A stretch of DNA of 64,000 nucleotides from Agromyces ramosus (GCF_030817175.1 NZ_JAUSYY010000001.1:434001-498000), one strand, 5' to 3'; counted from the first letter of the stretch, positions 37,521 to 46,521 are shown. Numbers and translations are program-made. The notes: generated from the letters alone by a model not told the origin.

Positions 37521-37654
37521 TCTGGCATCGTATCCGCGTCGCCTCCGGGGCTGGCGGCGTGACGGATGCCAGGCGCGCAGTAGCTCGACCCCGCGCTGCG
37601 CGACGTCCTCGGCCGCTGATTCCGCGCGCACGTGCATTCCAGCGCGGATTCGCC

Positions 37655-37660
37655 TAGAGT
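37655..37660 (+). promoter_or_regulatory. -10 box of the trp leader transcript
   Basis: TAGAGT fits TANNNT and ends 7 nt before the ATG of the leader peptide. Transcription would therefore begin at or next to that ATG, giving a leaderless message. Confidence 0.65.
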
Positions 37661-37667
37661 GCAGGGC

Positions 37668-37706
37668 ATGACCGCGTCGATCCGCACCTGGTGGCCCGCC
37701 TCCTAG
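37668..37706 (+). CDS. trpL: Trp leader peptide (MTASIRTWWPAS)
   Basis: A 12-codon frame with two adjacent Trp codons at 37689-37694, ending in TAG at 37704-37706. It sits just behind a -10 box and ahead of mutually exclusive hairpins, 92 bp before the anthranilate synthase gene. Ribosome stalling at the TGG pair when charged tRNA-Trp is low would free the antiterminator. There is no ribosome site, so translation is presumably leaderless. The tandem Trp codons in such a short frame are the main evidence. Confidence 0.88.
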   Translation: MTASIRTWWPAS

Positions 37707-37758
37707 GCGGACTCCACGTTTCGACGTACGACCGCCCGAGGGCGGTCGTTTCGTGTTT
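37691..37758 (+). promoter_or_regulatory. Tryptophan transcription attenuator
   Basis: Four complementary segments alternate. Segment 1 is CCGCC (37696-37700), 2 is GGCGG (37706-37710), 3 is CCGCC (37732-37736) and 4 is GGCGG (37741-37745). Pairing 3:4 extends to a 9-bp stem (37728-37736 with 37741-37749), followed by a T-containing run to 37758, so it is the terminator. Pairing 2:3 is the antiterminator. A ribosome paused on the Trp codons covers segment 1, leaving 2 free to pair with 3. This is the classical trp attenuation layout. Confidence 0.85.
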
Positions 37759-37798
37759 CTGCGGGATGCTCCGGCCGAAGGCCCGACCGGAGGCTCAC

Positions 37799-39691
37799 AT
37801 GACCCGCCTGCTGCATTCGCTCCTCGCCGCGACCGACGCGCCGCCGTTCGCGGTGCTCCATCGCGAGCACGACCCCACCGTCGACGTGCTCGTGGGCGAG
37901 GTCGTCGACGTCGAACGACTCGCCGACATCCCGCTCGACGGCGCAGAGGTGCTCGCCATCGTGCCGTTCCGCCAGGTGCGCGAACGCGGGTTCGCCGCGC
38001 ACGACGACGGTGCTCCGCTTCGCTGCCTCGTGGTGCGCGAGCGCGAGTCGGTTCCGGTCGCCGAGGCGATCGAGCTGCTGCCGCGGCATCCGGTCGCCGT
38101 GGATCTCGATGTCGACGTGAGCGACGACGACTACGCGGCGATCGTGCGCCGCGTCATCGACGAGGAGATCGGCCGGGGCGAGGGTGCGAACTTCGTCATC
38201 CGGCGCGAGTTCACGGGATCGACGGATGCCCCGCCCGCGGCGACCGTGCTGGGGTGGCTGCGTGCGCTCCTCGAGCACGAGGTGGGCGCGTACTGGACTT
38301 TCGCGGTGCACACGCCCGGACTCGCGGCGGCGGGAGCGACGCCCGAGCGGCACGTCTCGTCGATCGGCGGCGTCGTGTCGATGAACCCGATCAGCGGCAC
38401 CTTCCGGCACGGCCCCGGCGGGCACGACGACGACGCGTTCCGCGCCTTCCTCGACGATGTGAAGGAGCGTGAGGAGCTCGTGATGGTCGTCGACGAGGAG
38501 CTCAAGATGATGAGCGCCGTCTGCCCCGACGGCGGCGTCATCCGCGGTCCGTTCCTGAAGCGGATGTCTCAGCTCACGCACACCGAGTACGTGCTGGAGG
38601 GCCACTCGACCCTCGACCCGCGTGAGGTGCTTCGCCGCACGATGTTCGCTCCGACGGTGACCGGCTCGCCGATGGGCAACGCCTGCAGCGTGATCGCGCG
38701 GCACGAGACGACGCCGCGAGGATACTACGCGGGCGTGCTCGCGCGATTCACCCCGACGGCCGCCGGATACGACCTCGACGCCCCGATCCTCATCCGCACG
38801 GCCTACCTCGACGGCGATGGCGGTGTGCGCGTGCCGGTCGGGGCGACGCTCGTGCGGCACTCCGATCCGGCGAGCGAGGTCGCCGAGACCCGCGCCAAGG
38901 CGGCGGGCGTGCTGACGGCGCTCGGCGCGATCCCGCGGGCGGGATCGCGCGCAACGGTGCCTGACGTGGGGCGGTTCGACGGCGTGCTCGATGCGCGCAA
39001 CGAGCACCTCGCGGCGTTCTGGCGCATCCCGCAGGCAGCTCGCGCGTCGCGAAGCGCGCGCGCCCTCGTGATCGACGCGGGTGACGACTTCACGACGATG
39101 CTCGCGCACCAGCTGCGCTCGCTCGGGGTCGACGCGCACGTGGTGCCGTGGCACGAGGCGTCGGCCGAGGCATCCGAGGACCTCATCGTCTTCGGCCCCG
39201 GCCCGGGCGACCCGCGCAACGACGAGGACCCGCGCATCAGGCGCCTTCGCGAGCTCATTGCGGCGCGTCTCGAGTCGGGCCGCCCGATGCTCGCCGTGTG
39301 CCTGAGTCACCAGGTCCTCGCCGACCTGGCCGGCCTGCCGCTCGCGCCGTTGGCGACACCCAGGCAGGGCGTGCAGCTGACGATCGACCTGTTCGGCACC
39401 GATGCGGCGATCGGCTTCTACAACACCTTCACGGCGCTGGGCCGGAACGCAGCCACCACGCCACGGCTCGGGCTCGAGGTGGCATCGGATGCCGCGACGG
39501 GTGTGGTGCATGCGCTGCGCGGACTCTCGGTCGCCTCCGTGCAGGGCCACCTCGAGTCGGTGACCTCGCCCGACGGATTCGCCGCGCTCGAGCGCCTGCT
39601 CGACGGCCTGCTCGGAAACGTGCGGATAATCCCGCACTCCGCCGCGTTTGGCAAGGCATTGCGGCCATCCGGCTCGTCAGGCTTGGCTTGA
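37799..39691 (+). CDS. trpE: Anthranilate synthase, fused TrpE-TrpG (PhzE-like architecture)
   Basis: A 630-residue fusion. The N-terminal chorismate-binding part (about 1-400) has ISGTFRHGPGGHDDDAF, KEREELVMVVDEELKMMSAV and the FAPTVTGSPMGNA block. The C-terminal glutamine amidotransferase (about 430-630) has GPGPGDPRN, nucleophile Cys501 in LAVCLSHQ, and SVQGHLES with the histidine. The product is anthranilate for tryptophan synthesis. The domain layout also fits PhzE-type enzymes, but the Trp attenuator upstream argues for tryptophan. GGAGG precedes the ATG at 37799. No other trp genes are in the window. Confidence 0.9.
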   Translation: MTRLLHSLLAATDAPPFAVLHREHDPTVDVLVGEVVDVERLADIPLDGAEVLAIVPFRQVRERGFAAHDDGAPLRCLVVRERESVPVAEAIELLPRHPVAVDLDVDVSDDDYAAIVRRVIDEEIGRGEGANFVIRREFTGSTDAPPAATVLGWLRALLEHEVGAYWTFAVHTPGLAAAGATPERHVSSIGGVVSMNPISGTFRHGPGGHDDDAFRAFLDDVKEREELVMVVDEELKMMSAVCPDGGVIRGPFLKRMSQLTHTEYVLEGHSTLDPREVLRRTMFAPTVTGSPMGNACSVIARHETTPRGYYAGVLARFTPTAAGYDLDAPILIRTAYLDGDGGVRVPVGATLVRHSDPASEVAETRAKAAGVLTALGAIPRAGSRATVPDVGRFDGVLDARNEHLAAFWRIPQAARASRSARALVIDAGDDFTTMLAHQLRSLGVDAHVVPWHEASAEASEDLIVFGPGPGDPRNDEDPRIRRLRELIAARLESGRPMLAVCLSHQVLADLAGLPLAPLATPRQGVQLTIDLFGTDAAIGFYNTFTALGRNAATTPRLGLEVASDAATGVVHALRGLSVASVQGHLESVTSPDGFAALERLLDGLLGNVRIIPHSAAFGKALRPSGSSGLA

Positions 39692-39721
39692 CGCGAACCG
39701 ACCCAGAGGAGGCGGATCATC

Positions 39722-40201
39722 GTGGAAACCAGCACCATCGTGTGGATCATCGTCGGCATCGTCGTCGTCATCGCGATCATCGCGGTCGTCATGTTCATGA
39801 ACAGCCGGAAGCGTCGCGAGGCTCACGTCGAGGCCGAGCGCAAGAAGGCGGCCGAGCTGCGAGAAGACGCCCAGCGAACGGATGTCGCGCGCAGCGAACG
39901 TGAGGCCGATGCGGCACGCGCCGCGGCGGCCGCGAAGCAGGCCGAAGCCGACGCCCTCAAGGCGCGGCTGGAGTCGGAGCGGCTCGCCCGCGAGAGTGCG
40001 GCGCACCAGTCGGATGCGCAGCAGTTGCGCACGGACGTCGATGAGCGCCTGCAGAAGGCCGACTCCGTCGACCCCGACGTCGACACCGATCGAGACGGTC
40101 GAAGCGACACGGCTCAGCGTGACGAACGCGACCACGCCGGCGGCCAGCACGTCGCGGACACGACGCAACGTCGCGACACCGACACGGGTCGCCGCATCTG
40201 A
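39722..40201 (+). CDS. Hypothetical protein, membrane anchor plus coiled coil
   Basis: A 159-residue protein starting at GTG 39722 behind AGGAGG. Residues 5-27 form one transmembrane helix (IVWIIVGIVVVIAIIAVVMF). A long Ala/Glu/Lys/Arg coiled coil follows (about 30-125), then a hydrophilic tail rich in Asp, Arg and Thr. It resembles small actinobacterial membrane-anchored coiled-coil proteins. No domain of known function is visible. A convergent terminator follows the stop. Confidence 0.75.
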   Translation: METSTIVWIIVGIVVVIAIIAVVMFMNSRKRREAHVEAERKKAAELREDAQRTDVARSEREADAARAAAAAKQAEADALKARLESERLARESAAHQSDAQQLRTDVDERLQKADSVDPDVDTDRDGRSDTAQRDERDHAGGQHVADTTQRRDTDTGRRI

Positions 40202-40224
40202 GCGGACCGGCCGGATCGGTCAAT

Positions 40225-40253
40225 CGGGCGGCGGGACATCGTCCCGCCGCCCG
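40225..40253. terminator. Bidirectional terminator
   Basis: A perfect 13-bp stem (40225-40237 against 40241-40253) with an ATC loop lies between the coiled-coil protein stop (40201) and the deaminase stop (40259). Confidence 0.8.
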
Positions 40254-40258
40254 TCGCG

Positions 40259-40762
40259 TCAGCGGTCGCTGGGATCGAGGCGCGGTGCTGCCTGACGCTC
40301 GATGAGCACCCGCACCTCGGCGACGAGCTCGTCGGCCGGGCCGTCGACCGTGAGGCCCGGCGCCACCATCGTGATCGGCAGCGGCGCGACCGCTGACGGC
40401 GCGGCTCCCCTGGCGGCGCGCCACTCGGTGATCTGCGCGGCCGAGGCGACGTAGACGATGCGCCCGAGCCCGACCCACGCGTGCGCCGCGGCGCACATCG
40501 CGCAGTGCTCACCTGACGTGTAGACGGTCGAGGCGGCGCGCTCGTGGGCCGTCAAGTGCGTGACCGCCCACCGGACGATCTCGAGCTCGGGATGCCTCGT
40601 CTCGTCGCCCGTGCTCACCTCGCGGTTGCGATCGGCGAAACGTTGGACGCCGTCGGCGTCGACGAGCACGGACCCGAACGGGCCGTCGCCCCCGTCGGCG
40701 GCTTCGCGCGCGAGCTCGACGGCGCGTCGGAGGTGGATGAGGTCGGTCTCGGAGATTCCCAT
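40259..40762 (-). CDS. Nucleoside/guanine deaminase family protein
   Basis: A 167-residue zinc deaminase of the cytidine-deaminase fold. RHPELE gives the zinc-binding His and catalytic Glu; SGEHCAMCAAAH gives the two zinc cysteines. GGDGPFGSVLVDADG is the family start. It most resembles guanine or tRNA-adenosine deaminase-like enzymes of this size, but the substrate cannot be set from sequence. GAGG precedes the ATG. Confidence 0.88.
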   Translation of the reverse strand: MGISETDLIHLRRAVELAREAADGGDGPFGSVLVDADGVQRFADRNREVSTGDETRHPELEIVRWAVTHLTAHERAASTVYTSGEHCAMCAAAHAWVGLGRIVYVASAAQITEWRAARGAAPSAVAPLPITMVAPGLTVDGPADELVAEVRVLIERQAAPRLDPSDR

Positions 40763-40801
40763 GCCTCGAGTCTGCCCCGACCCGCCGCGACGCGCCCGCG
40801 T

Positions 40802-41389
40802 TCAGCCGAGCGCGATGACCGCGTCGAGTGTCGCGTCGTCGAGCGGGCGATCGGCGAAGACCAGCCGCTCGAGGTGCGTCGTGTCATCCGGGCCGGATGG
40901 AGCCGCGCTCGACGCACCGCTCCACGCGAGTTCGAGTCCCAGTCGTTCGAGCACGCGCACCGACGAGGTGTTGTTCGCCAGTACCCGGGCGGTGACGGGC
41001 GTCTCGGGGCGGGCGTCGCGCGCGGCCGCGAGGGCGACGGTGGCCGCCTCGGTCGCGAAGCCGTGGCCCCACGCCTCGGGGGCCAAGCGATAGCCGAGGT
41101 TCCACGCGTCGAAGCCGAGCATCGCGGCGCCGGCCGAACCGAGGAACGCGCCGGCCGGGAGCCCGTCGACCGGCTCGCGGAGCATGACGGCACAATGCCC
41201 GAACCCGTGAGCGCGGTGGCTCAGCATCGACCGTTCGATCGCCCGCGCGGACTCGCCGCGACTCGTGTGTCGGCCGCTCGGCAGGTGAACCCACGTGCGC
41301 GGGTCACCATAGACGCGGTGGTAGTCGTCGACGTGGTCGATCGTGAGGGGGCGGAGCAGAAGGCGTTCGGTGCGCAATTCGTCGATCAT
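40802..41389 (-). CDS. GNAT family N-acetyltransferase
   Basis: A 195-residue RimJ/RimL-type acetyltransferase. It starts MIDELRTERLLLRPLTIDHV. LGYRLAPEAWGHGFATEAAT is the acetyl-CoA loop and ANNTSSVRVLERLGLEL the C-terminal strand. The acceptor is unknown. It is 39 nt upstream of the deaminase gene on the same strand, so the two may be cotranscribed. Confidence 0.85.
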   Translation of the reverse strand: MIDELRTERLLLRPLTIDHVDDYHRVYGDPRTWVHLPSGRHTSRGESARAIERSMLSHRAHGFGHCAVMLREPVDGLPAGAFLGSAGAAMLGFDAWNLGYRLAPEAWGHGFATEAATVALAAARDARPETPVTARVLANNTSSVRVLERLGLELAWSGASSAAPSGPDDTTHLERLVFADRPLDDATLDAVIALG

Positions 41390-41426
41390 CGCCGATCAGT
41401 ATCGCAGCGGCATCCGACACTGCGCG

Positions 41427-42287
41427 TCACTTGAGCAGCCGGGACAGCACGCGATCGGCGAGCGGCTTTCCGCCGGTCTGGCAGGTGGGGCAGTACTGGA
41501 AGGTGGAGTCGGCGAAGATGACCTCGCGCACGGTGTCGCCGCACACCGGGCACGCCTCGCCGGTTCGGCCGTGCACCTGCATGCGGGTGCGCTTGGAGTC
41601 TTTGAGCTCGTCGGGCCGCTTGCCGGCCGCGGCGGCGATTGCGTCGTCGAGCGTGTCGCGGAGTGCGTGATAGAGCCGCTCGACGTCGTCGGGCTTCAGC
41701 TTCGCGGCGAGCGCGTAGGGCGACATGCGGGCGTTGTGGAGGATCTCGTCGGAGTAGGCGTTGCCCACGCCGGCAAACACCGACTGGTCGCGCAGCAGCC
41801 CCTTGATCTGCGTTCGGCGCCGGGCGAGGACGCCCGCGAAGTCGTCGAGCGTGAAGTCGGGCGCCGTGGGATCTGGACCGAGCCTGGCGATGCCGGGCAC
41901 GTCGGATGGGTCGTGAACGACGTACACGGCGAGGGACTTCTTGGTGCCGGCCTCGGTGAGGTCGAACCCCGCGCCGTCGTCGAGGCGCACGCGAAGGGCG
42001 ATGGGCGACTTGCCCGGCTTGATGAGCGTCTTCGGCAGCTCGTCGTACCAGCGCAGCCACCCGGCGCGCGCGAGGTGGAACACGAGGTGGGTGCCGCCGG
42101 CGTCGAGGTCGACGAACTTGCCGTGCCGTTGGGCCGCGACGATCTCGCGGCCGGCGAGCGTGCTGAGGGGCGGATCGAAGGTCTTCAACGCCGCGATGGC
42201 GGACACCGACGCCGACATGATCGCACGGCCCACCGCACGCTCGCGCAGGAATCCGACGAGCGCCTCGACCTCAGGAAGCTCGGGCAC
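41427..42287 (-). CDS. Fpg/Nei family DNA glycosylase
   Basis: A 286-residue base-excision glycosylase/AP lyase. It begins with PELPEVEALVGFLRER after the start, giving the catalytic Pro2 and Glu3. QSVFAGVGNAYSDEILHNA is the H2TH region. The C-terminal zinc finger is CPVCGDTVREV with YCPTCQTGGK. It removes oxidised bases. The start is GTG at 42287. It could be Fpg- or Nei-type; the motifs alone do not separate them here. Confidence 0.92.
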   Translation of the reverse strand: MPELPEVEALVGFLRERAVGRAIMSASVSAIAALKTFDPPLSTLAGREIVAAQRHGKFVDLDAGGTHLVFHLARAGWLRWYDELPKTLIKPGKSPIALRVRLDDGAGFDLTEAGTKKSLAVYVVHDPSDVPGIARLGPDPTAPDFTLDDFAGVLARRRTQIKGLLRDQSVFAGVGNAYSDEILHNARMSPYALAAKLKPDDVERLYHALRDTLDDAIAAAAGKRPDELKDSKRTRMQVHGRTGEACPVCGDTVREVIFADSTFQYCPTCQTGGKPLADRVLSRLLK

Positions 42288-42357
42288 TCCCCTATCGTGC
42301 CACCGACCGCCGACAGGCGGGGTGATTCGAGGCATCGGGGCCGTTACGATCGATCGG

Positions 42358-42900
42358 GTGGTCCGGCCCATCCAGCTTCCGCACGACCTCGAGCTCCGAC
42401 TCGTGCGTGCCGACGACGCGACGCGACTCGCCGACGCATACACCCGCAACCGCGAGTACCTCGCACCGTGGGAACCGCTCCGCCCCGACGCGTTCTTCGA
42501 GCCCGAGTGGCACGACGACGAGGTGCGGTTGCAGCTCGGGTCGGCAGCCGAGGGCCGTTCACTCCCCCTCGTGATCACCGACGGCGACCGGATCGTGGGC
42601 CGGCTGAACCTCTCGAACATCGTGCGCGGCGCGTCGCAGAGCGCGAGCCTCGGCTACTGGGTCGATCGTCACTACGCCGGGCGAGGGGTCGGCACGGCCG
42701 CGGTGCTCGCGGCGATCGACCTCGCTCGCGACGAGCTCACGCTCCACCGGCTCGAAGCCGGCACGCTCGTGCACAATCACCGCTCGCAGCGGGTGCTCGT
42801 CAACGCCGGATTCGAGCCCATCGGACTTGCGCCGCGATACCTGCGCATCGCCGGCCAGTGGCAGGACCACCGCCTGTTCCAGCGGCTCCTCGACGACTGA
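42358..42900 (+). CDS. GNAT family N-acetyltransferase (RimJ/RimL-like)
   Basis: A 180-residue acetyltransferase with LELRLVRADDATRLADAYTR, LGYWVDRHYAGRGVGTAAV (acetyl-CoA loop) and HNHRSQRVLVNAGFEPIG. This is the ribosomal-protein-serine/alanine acetyltransferase group. I chose GTG 42358 because a TACGAT -10 box (42345-42350) ends 7 nt before it, giving a leaderless mRNA. It is divergent from the glycosylase gene. Confidence 0.87.
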   Translation: MVRPIQLPHDLELRLVRADDATRLADAYTRNREYLAPWEPLRPDAFFEPEWHDDEVRLQLGSAAEGRSLPLVITDGDRIVGRLNLSNIVRGASQSASLGYWVDRHYAGRGVGTAAVLAAIDLARDELTLHRLEAGTLVHNHRSQRVLVNAGFEPIGLAPRYLRIAGQWQDHRLFQRLLDD

Positions 42901-42949
42901 GTCGACGCCGCGCTTTCTCGTGATCGGCTCGAGGCCATACGATCCTGCT

Positions 42950-43726
42950 GTGGACCCGAACCTCGCGCGGCAAACGCTGCGCATCCTCCCCGACAGCCCC
43001 CTCACCGTCGAGCTCGTCGAGCGCGCGTTCGCCGGCGAGTCGTGGGCGCGACACCCTTCGCGATATCAGGATGTCTCGGCACGGCGCCAAGCCGAGGAGT
43101 GGGCGCAGACGCTGGTCGTCGCTCGCGACGTTCTGCTCGCCGAGGCGCGAACGTCGACCGCCCCGCACCCGAGCGTCGGGGCATCCGTGCCCGTCAGCAC
43201 ACCGGCGCCCCGCCGCGGCCTCTCGAGCGGCGCGGTCATCGGAATCGTGGCGGGCTCGGTCGCGGTGCTGGCCCTGATCACGGCCGGGGTGTTCGGTGCC
43301 ACGACGCTTGCGACGAACGCGCTCACGACCGCGACCGAGCGGCTCGAGTCGGCGGCCGAAGAAGCCGCAGCTGGCGCAGAAGACGACACCGAGTTCGCCG
43401 ATGTCGAGCGGATGCAATCCGGAGAGACGATGTACGCGTTCCCCGCCGCGCTCGAGATGTACAACGACAATCGGCACGGTGCCGATTGCCCGATCGAGTT
43501 CGCCGAGGGCTGCTGGCAGGTGGCGCTCTTCACCGAGGCCGACTGCCGCACCATCGAAGTCGAGCTCGGCTTCACCGACGACATCGACGCGTACTTGCCC
43601 GAACACCTCGAGACCATCGAGAAGCACGACGTCGTCGGCAATGAGGCGACGGTGGTCGTGTTCGGCAACGACGACTACGGCTACGGCTGGATCAACCAGG
43701 TCACCTGCCTCGACACCGCAAGCTGA
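42950..43726 (+). CDS. Hypothetical single-pass membrane protein
   Basis: A 258-residue protein. The cytoplasmic N-terminal 85 residues contain LRILPDSPLTVELVERAFAG. One transmembrane helix (about 97-120, SSGAVIGIVAGSVAVLALIT) leads to an extracytoplasmic acidic domain with four cysteines (ADCPIEFAEGCWQVALFTEADC and a later TCLD). A TACGAT -10 box (42938-42943) lies 6 nt before the GTG, so it is likely leaderless. Family not recognised. Confidence 0.75.
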   Translation: MDPNLARQTLRILPDSPLTVELVERAFAGESWARHPSRYQDVSARRQAEEWAQTLVVARDVLLAEARTSTAPHPSVGASVPVSTPAPRRGLSSGAVIGIVAGSVAVLALITAGVFGATTLATNALTTATERLESAAEEAAAGAEDDTEFADVERMQSGETMYAFPAALEMYNDNRHGADCPIEFAEGCWQVALFTEADCRTIEVELGFTDDIDAYLPEHLETIEKHDVVGNEATVVVFGNDDYGYGWINQVTCLDTAS

Positions 43727-43799
43727 CCGACCAAGGCGACGAGCACCGGCCGGCACGGCCGTGCTTCATTCGAGCGCCGGCCGCCGCTAGGGTCGAGCC

Positions 43800-44180
43800 A
43801 TGCGTATCGACGACAGCAGCGGCATCCGTGTGCTCCACCTCGAGGCTGAGGGCGAGCCCATCTCGACACCCGATGACGCATCCGACCTCGTCGGCACGGC
43901 CTGGTCGCACAACGCGAGCCTGATCGCCGTCCCGGTCGAACGCCTCGACCCCGAGTTCTTCCGGCTCCGCTCCGGCGTCGCCGGTGAGATCACCCAGAAG
44001 CTCGTCAACTACCGCCTGCGCCTCGCGGTGGTCGGCGACATCTCCGAGCACGTCGAGGCGAGCGGCGCGTTGCGCGACTTCGTGTGGGAGTCGAATATGG
44101 GCGAGCACGTCTGGTTCGTCGACGACGAGGCCGCGCTCACCGAGAAGCTCGCCAGCCGGGCCGCCCGCCGCGCGGGCTGA
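43800..44180 (+). CDS. DUF4180 family protein
   Basis: A 126-residue soluble protein. RLDPEFFRLRSGVAGEITQK followed by LVNYRLRLAVVGDIS is the DUF4180 core; ESNMGEHVWFVDDEAALTEK ends the domain. The function of the family is not established. A TAGGGT -10 box (43788-43793) lies 6 nt before the ATG, so the transcript is probably leaderless. Confidence 0.85.
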   Translation: MRIDDSSGIRVLHLEAEGEPISTPDDASDLVGTAWSHNASLIAVPVERLDPEFFRLRSGVAGEITQKLVNYRLRLAVVGDISEHVEASGALRDFVWESNMGEHVWFVDDEAALTEKLASRAARRAG

Positions 44181-44207
44181 CGCTGCGCCGCGTCTCGCGC
44201 TCAGCGC

Positions 44208-44393
44208 TCAGTCACCGTCGGCACTCGACACGAGATCGCCGGCCTCTGCGGCGGTCGGCTCCCACTCCTCGACGACCGATGCCGACGTGGAGCCGAGCGC
44301 ATCGCCGGCACGAAGATTCGCCGCCTCGAGCGCGCGCTCGATCGCGACGTCGGTCGCTGATGGGTCCTGGCTGCCGCGGTCATCGATGGTCAT
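44208..44393 (-). CDS. Small acidic hypothetical protein
   Basis: A 61-residue frame starting MTIDDRGSQDPSATD and ending DLVSSADGD. It is acidic, without cysteine or membrane segment. GAGGGGTG lies upstream of the ATG at 44393 (GTG 44402 is an alternative). It sits between convergent DUF4180 and the same-strand anti-sigma-like gene. Codon use is compatible with coding; family unknown. Confidence 0.45.
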   Translation of the reverse strand: MTIDDRGSQDPSATDVAIERALEAANLRAGDALGSTSASVVEEWEPTAAEAGDLVSSADGD

Positions 44394-44457
44394 GGTCGCC
44401 ACCCCTCACTCGAAGACCGGCGACAGGAATCGTCGCTCGGAAGATCAATCCTGCCGG

Positions 44458-45786
44458 TCACTCGGAGTCGAAGTCCAGCTCCGAGTCCGCGACCGCGATG
44501 ACCGACCAGGTGCCGCCCTCGGCATCGGTGAATTCGTAGCTCGGAACCACGAGCACGCTGCCATCGGGTTGCCACTGGCTCGCGAGGCCGAGGCGCGCGC
44601 TGACGATCTCGACGTGGTTCACCGGCCAGGAGATCGAGCTGCCCTCGGTCGGGGTCGCGGGCGGCTCGGTCGGGGGCACCCACTCCTCGGGGGTCATGAG
44701 CTGCTCCTCGCGAAACGCAATCGGCATGTTGGTCAGGTGCGCTCCGAACCGAGGATCGGAGAGGCGCTCGAACGCCTCCTGCTCGCTGACGATGGCGTAT
44801 TCGCCCAGTTCGACGATGCCGGCGAGCGAACCGTTGGCGCTGAACACTCCCGCCGTCGTGAGTTCCAGCGACCACGCCTGGTCGAGACGCTGCCCGTCGA
44901 TGACCGGCCACGCCTGGGCGGTTCGCGTCAACGAGCCCGCATATGTCTCCGAGGTGAACTCGAACGCTCCGGGGTCGCGTCCGACCGACACGAGGATCGA
45001 CCGCAGCGCGCCGATGGCAGCGTCTTCGCTCGGCAGCTCGTCTTGGCTGGGAGCATTCGCCATCGGGTCGCACGGCTCCGTGATGTCGGCGCTCTTGGCA
45101 CACTGCCATGGATTGATCAGTGGGTCGGAGTAATAGAAGGAGAGGGTGCCATCGAGACCCACGGAGAGGTATGGGGCGGTGCCGTCCTGCGGCCCGACCA
45201 CCCAGCTGCCGTTCGTCAGTTCGGCTGTGCCGTCGACGCCGAGTGCACCGGCGAGCGCGGCGACGGTGTCGGCGCTCGACGCGGCGCGCGCGTCGAACGC
45301 GTATGCGACGGCGGTGCCGTCGTCGGTGGTGAGGCCCGACGCGCTGAAGCTGTTCCGACCGAACCCAGAGGGGTACATCATGTCGGCGGTCGCGAAGCCC
45401 GACGCCTTCTGGCTTTCGAGCCCCGAGGCGTCGGTGGCGATGCCCGGCGTCGTGCCCTCCTGCCCTGCACCGGTCTGCAGCGAAATGGGCGGAGCAGCGC
45501 CACCGGCCAGATTCGTCGCACCACCGGTCATCGCACCGACGCCGTATCCGAGCGCCCCGACCACGGCGATCGACGCGGCGACCGCGGCGATCGGAAGCCA
45601 GCGGGGGCGCCGGCGGGTGCGCTCGGAGGTCAGGTCGGACACCGGTGCCGGTGCCGACTCGGCAGCCGGCTCGGCGACCGCTCGAGCGACGACCTCGTCG
45701 GCGAACCCCTCGCGAGGTTCGACATCCCTCGCAGGGTCGGCAGCGCGCAGTCGCGCGACCGGGTCGAGCTCGTTGTCGTCGTTCAT
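44458..45786 (-). CDS. Membrane-anchored partner of the second ECF sigma factor
   Basis: A 442-residue protein. The cytoplasmic N-terminus (about 1-63) begins MNDDNELDPVARLRAADPAR and has the short-helix look of an anti-sigma region, without a HxxxCxxC motif. One membrane helix (about 64-90) is followed by a large extracytoplasmic domain. I chose ATG 45786, with GGAGG about 9 nt upstream. It follows the sigma gene on the same strand. The anti-sigma role is inferred from position and topology. Confidence 0.7.
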   Translation of the reverse strand: MNDDNELDPVARLRAADPARDVEPREGFADEVVARAVAEPAAESAPAPVSDLTSERTRRRPRWLPIAAVAASIAVVGALGYGVGAMTGGATNLAGGAAPPISLQTGAGQEGTTPGIATDASGLESQKASGFATADMMYPSGFGRNSFSASGLTTDDGTAVAYAFDARAASSADTVAALAGALGVDGTAELTNGSWVVGPQDGTAPYLSVGLDGTLSFYYSDPLINPWQCAKSADITEPCDPMANAPSQDELPSEDAAIGALRSILVSVGRDPGAFEFTSETYAGSLTRTAQAWPVIDGQRLDQAWSLELTTAGVFSANGSLAGIVELGEYAIVSEQEAFERLSDPRFGAHLTNMPIAFREEQLMTPEEWVPPTEPPATPTEGSSISWPVNHVEIVSARLGLASQWQPDGSVLVVPSYEFTDAEGGTWSVIAVADSELDFDSE

Positions 45787-45855
45787 GTCGATCACCCTCC
45801 GTGAGTGCGGTTCACCTACGCATATGTGCGGCGCAGCCCGAACCTTGCACGAGGG

Positions 45856-46377
45856 TCAGAACGACATCCGCTCGCCCCATGCCTCTCGCAGTCGCTTGCG
45901 GGCCCGCGAGAGCGCAGCGTCGGCACCAGACCGGGAGATGCCGAGCACCTCGGCGAGCTCTTCACCGTCGAGACCCTCCCACGCGTGCAGGAGCAGGATC
46001 TGCCGATCGCGCTCCCCCACGGTCGCGAGTGCACCGCGGAGCTCGGCGTCGAACAGCGCGCTCAACTCGGGGTCGTCGCTGACGCGCACCGCGCCCGACT
46101 CGGGCACCGCATCGACCGGCAGGTCGACCTGTTTGCGGCGGTGGTTGGCGAGCGTGAATCCCGCAGTTCGGTAGAGCCACGGCAGCACGGCCTCGCGGGG
46201 CACGTCGTCGTGGCGGCGCCAAGCTGTGGCGAGGACCTCAGCGGCGAGGTCCTCGGCATCCTGGCGCGGTCCGCGACGGGCGAAGTAGCGAACAAGAGCC
46301 GTCGAATGCTCGCGGACGATCTCGGTGAACCAGGCCACGTCGGCGCTCGTCGCGGGCGAACCGGTGCTCTCGGGCAT
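45856..46377 (-). CDS. ECF RNA polymerase sigma factor (second module)
   Basis: A 173-residue sigma factor. Region 2 has RRGPRQDAEDLAAEVLATAW and LPWLYRTAGFTLANHRRK; region 4 has GLDGEELAEVLGISRSGADA. I chose ATG 46377 because GGAGGGGTG precedes it; an in-frame start at 46428 adds a low-complexity stretch. The membrane protein gene follows after 69 nt. It differs from the 19.1 kb sigma factor in both DNA-binding regions, so the two modules read different promoters. Confidence 0.88.
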   Translation of the reverse strand: MPESTGSPATSADVAWFTEIVREHSTALVRYFARRGPRQDAEDLAAEVLATAWRRHDDVPREAVLPWLYRTAGFTLANHRRKQVDLPVDAVPESGAVRVSDDPELSALFDAELRGALATVGERDRQILLLHAWEGLDGEELAEVLGISRSGADAALSRARKRLREAWGERMSF

Positions 46378-46521
46378 CGCCACCCCTCCGGCTCCGTCGG
46401 CGATTGCTGCGCTGCTGGCGTTCGTCACGACATGAATGTGTCACAACTGCCGCGAGTCTTGCACGGGATGTCGCGAATCCTCGTGAACCTGCGCAGGTCG
46501 CACCGCGTCCGCGTCGTTCGA

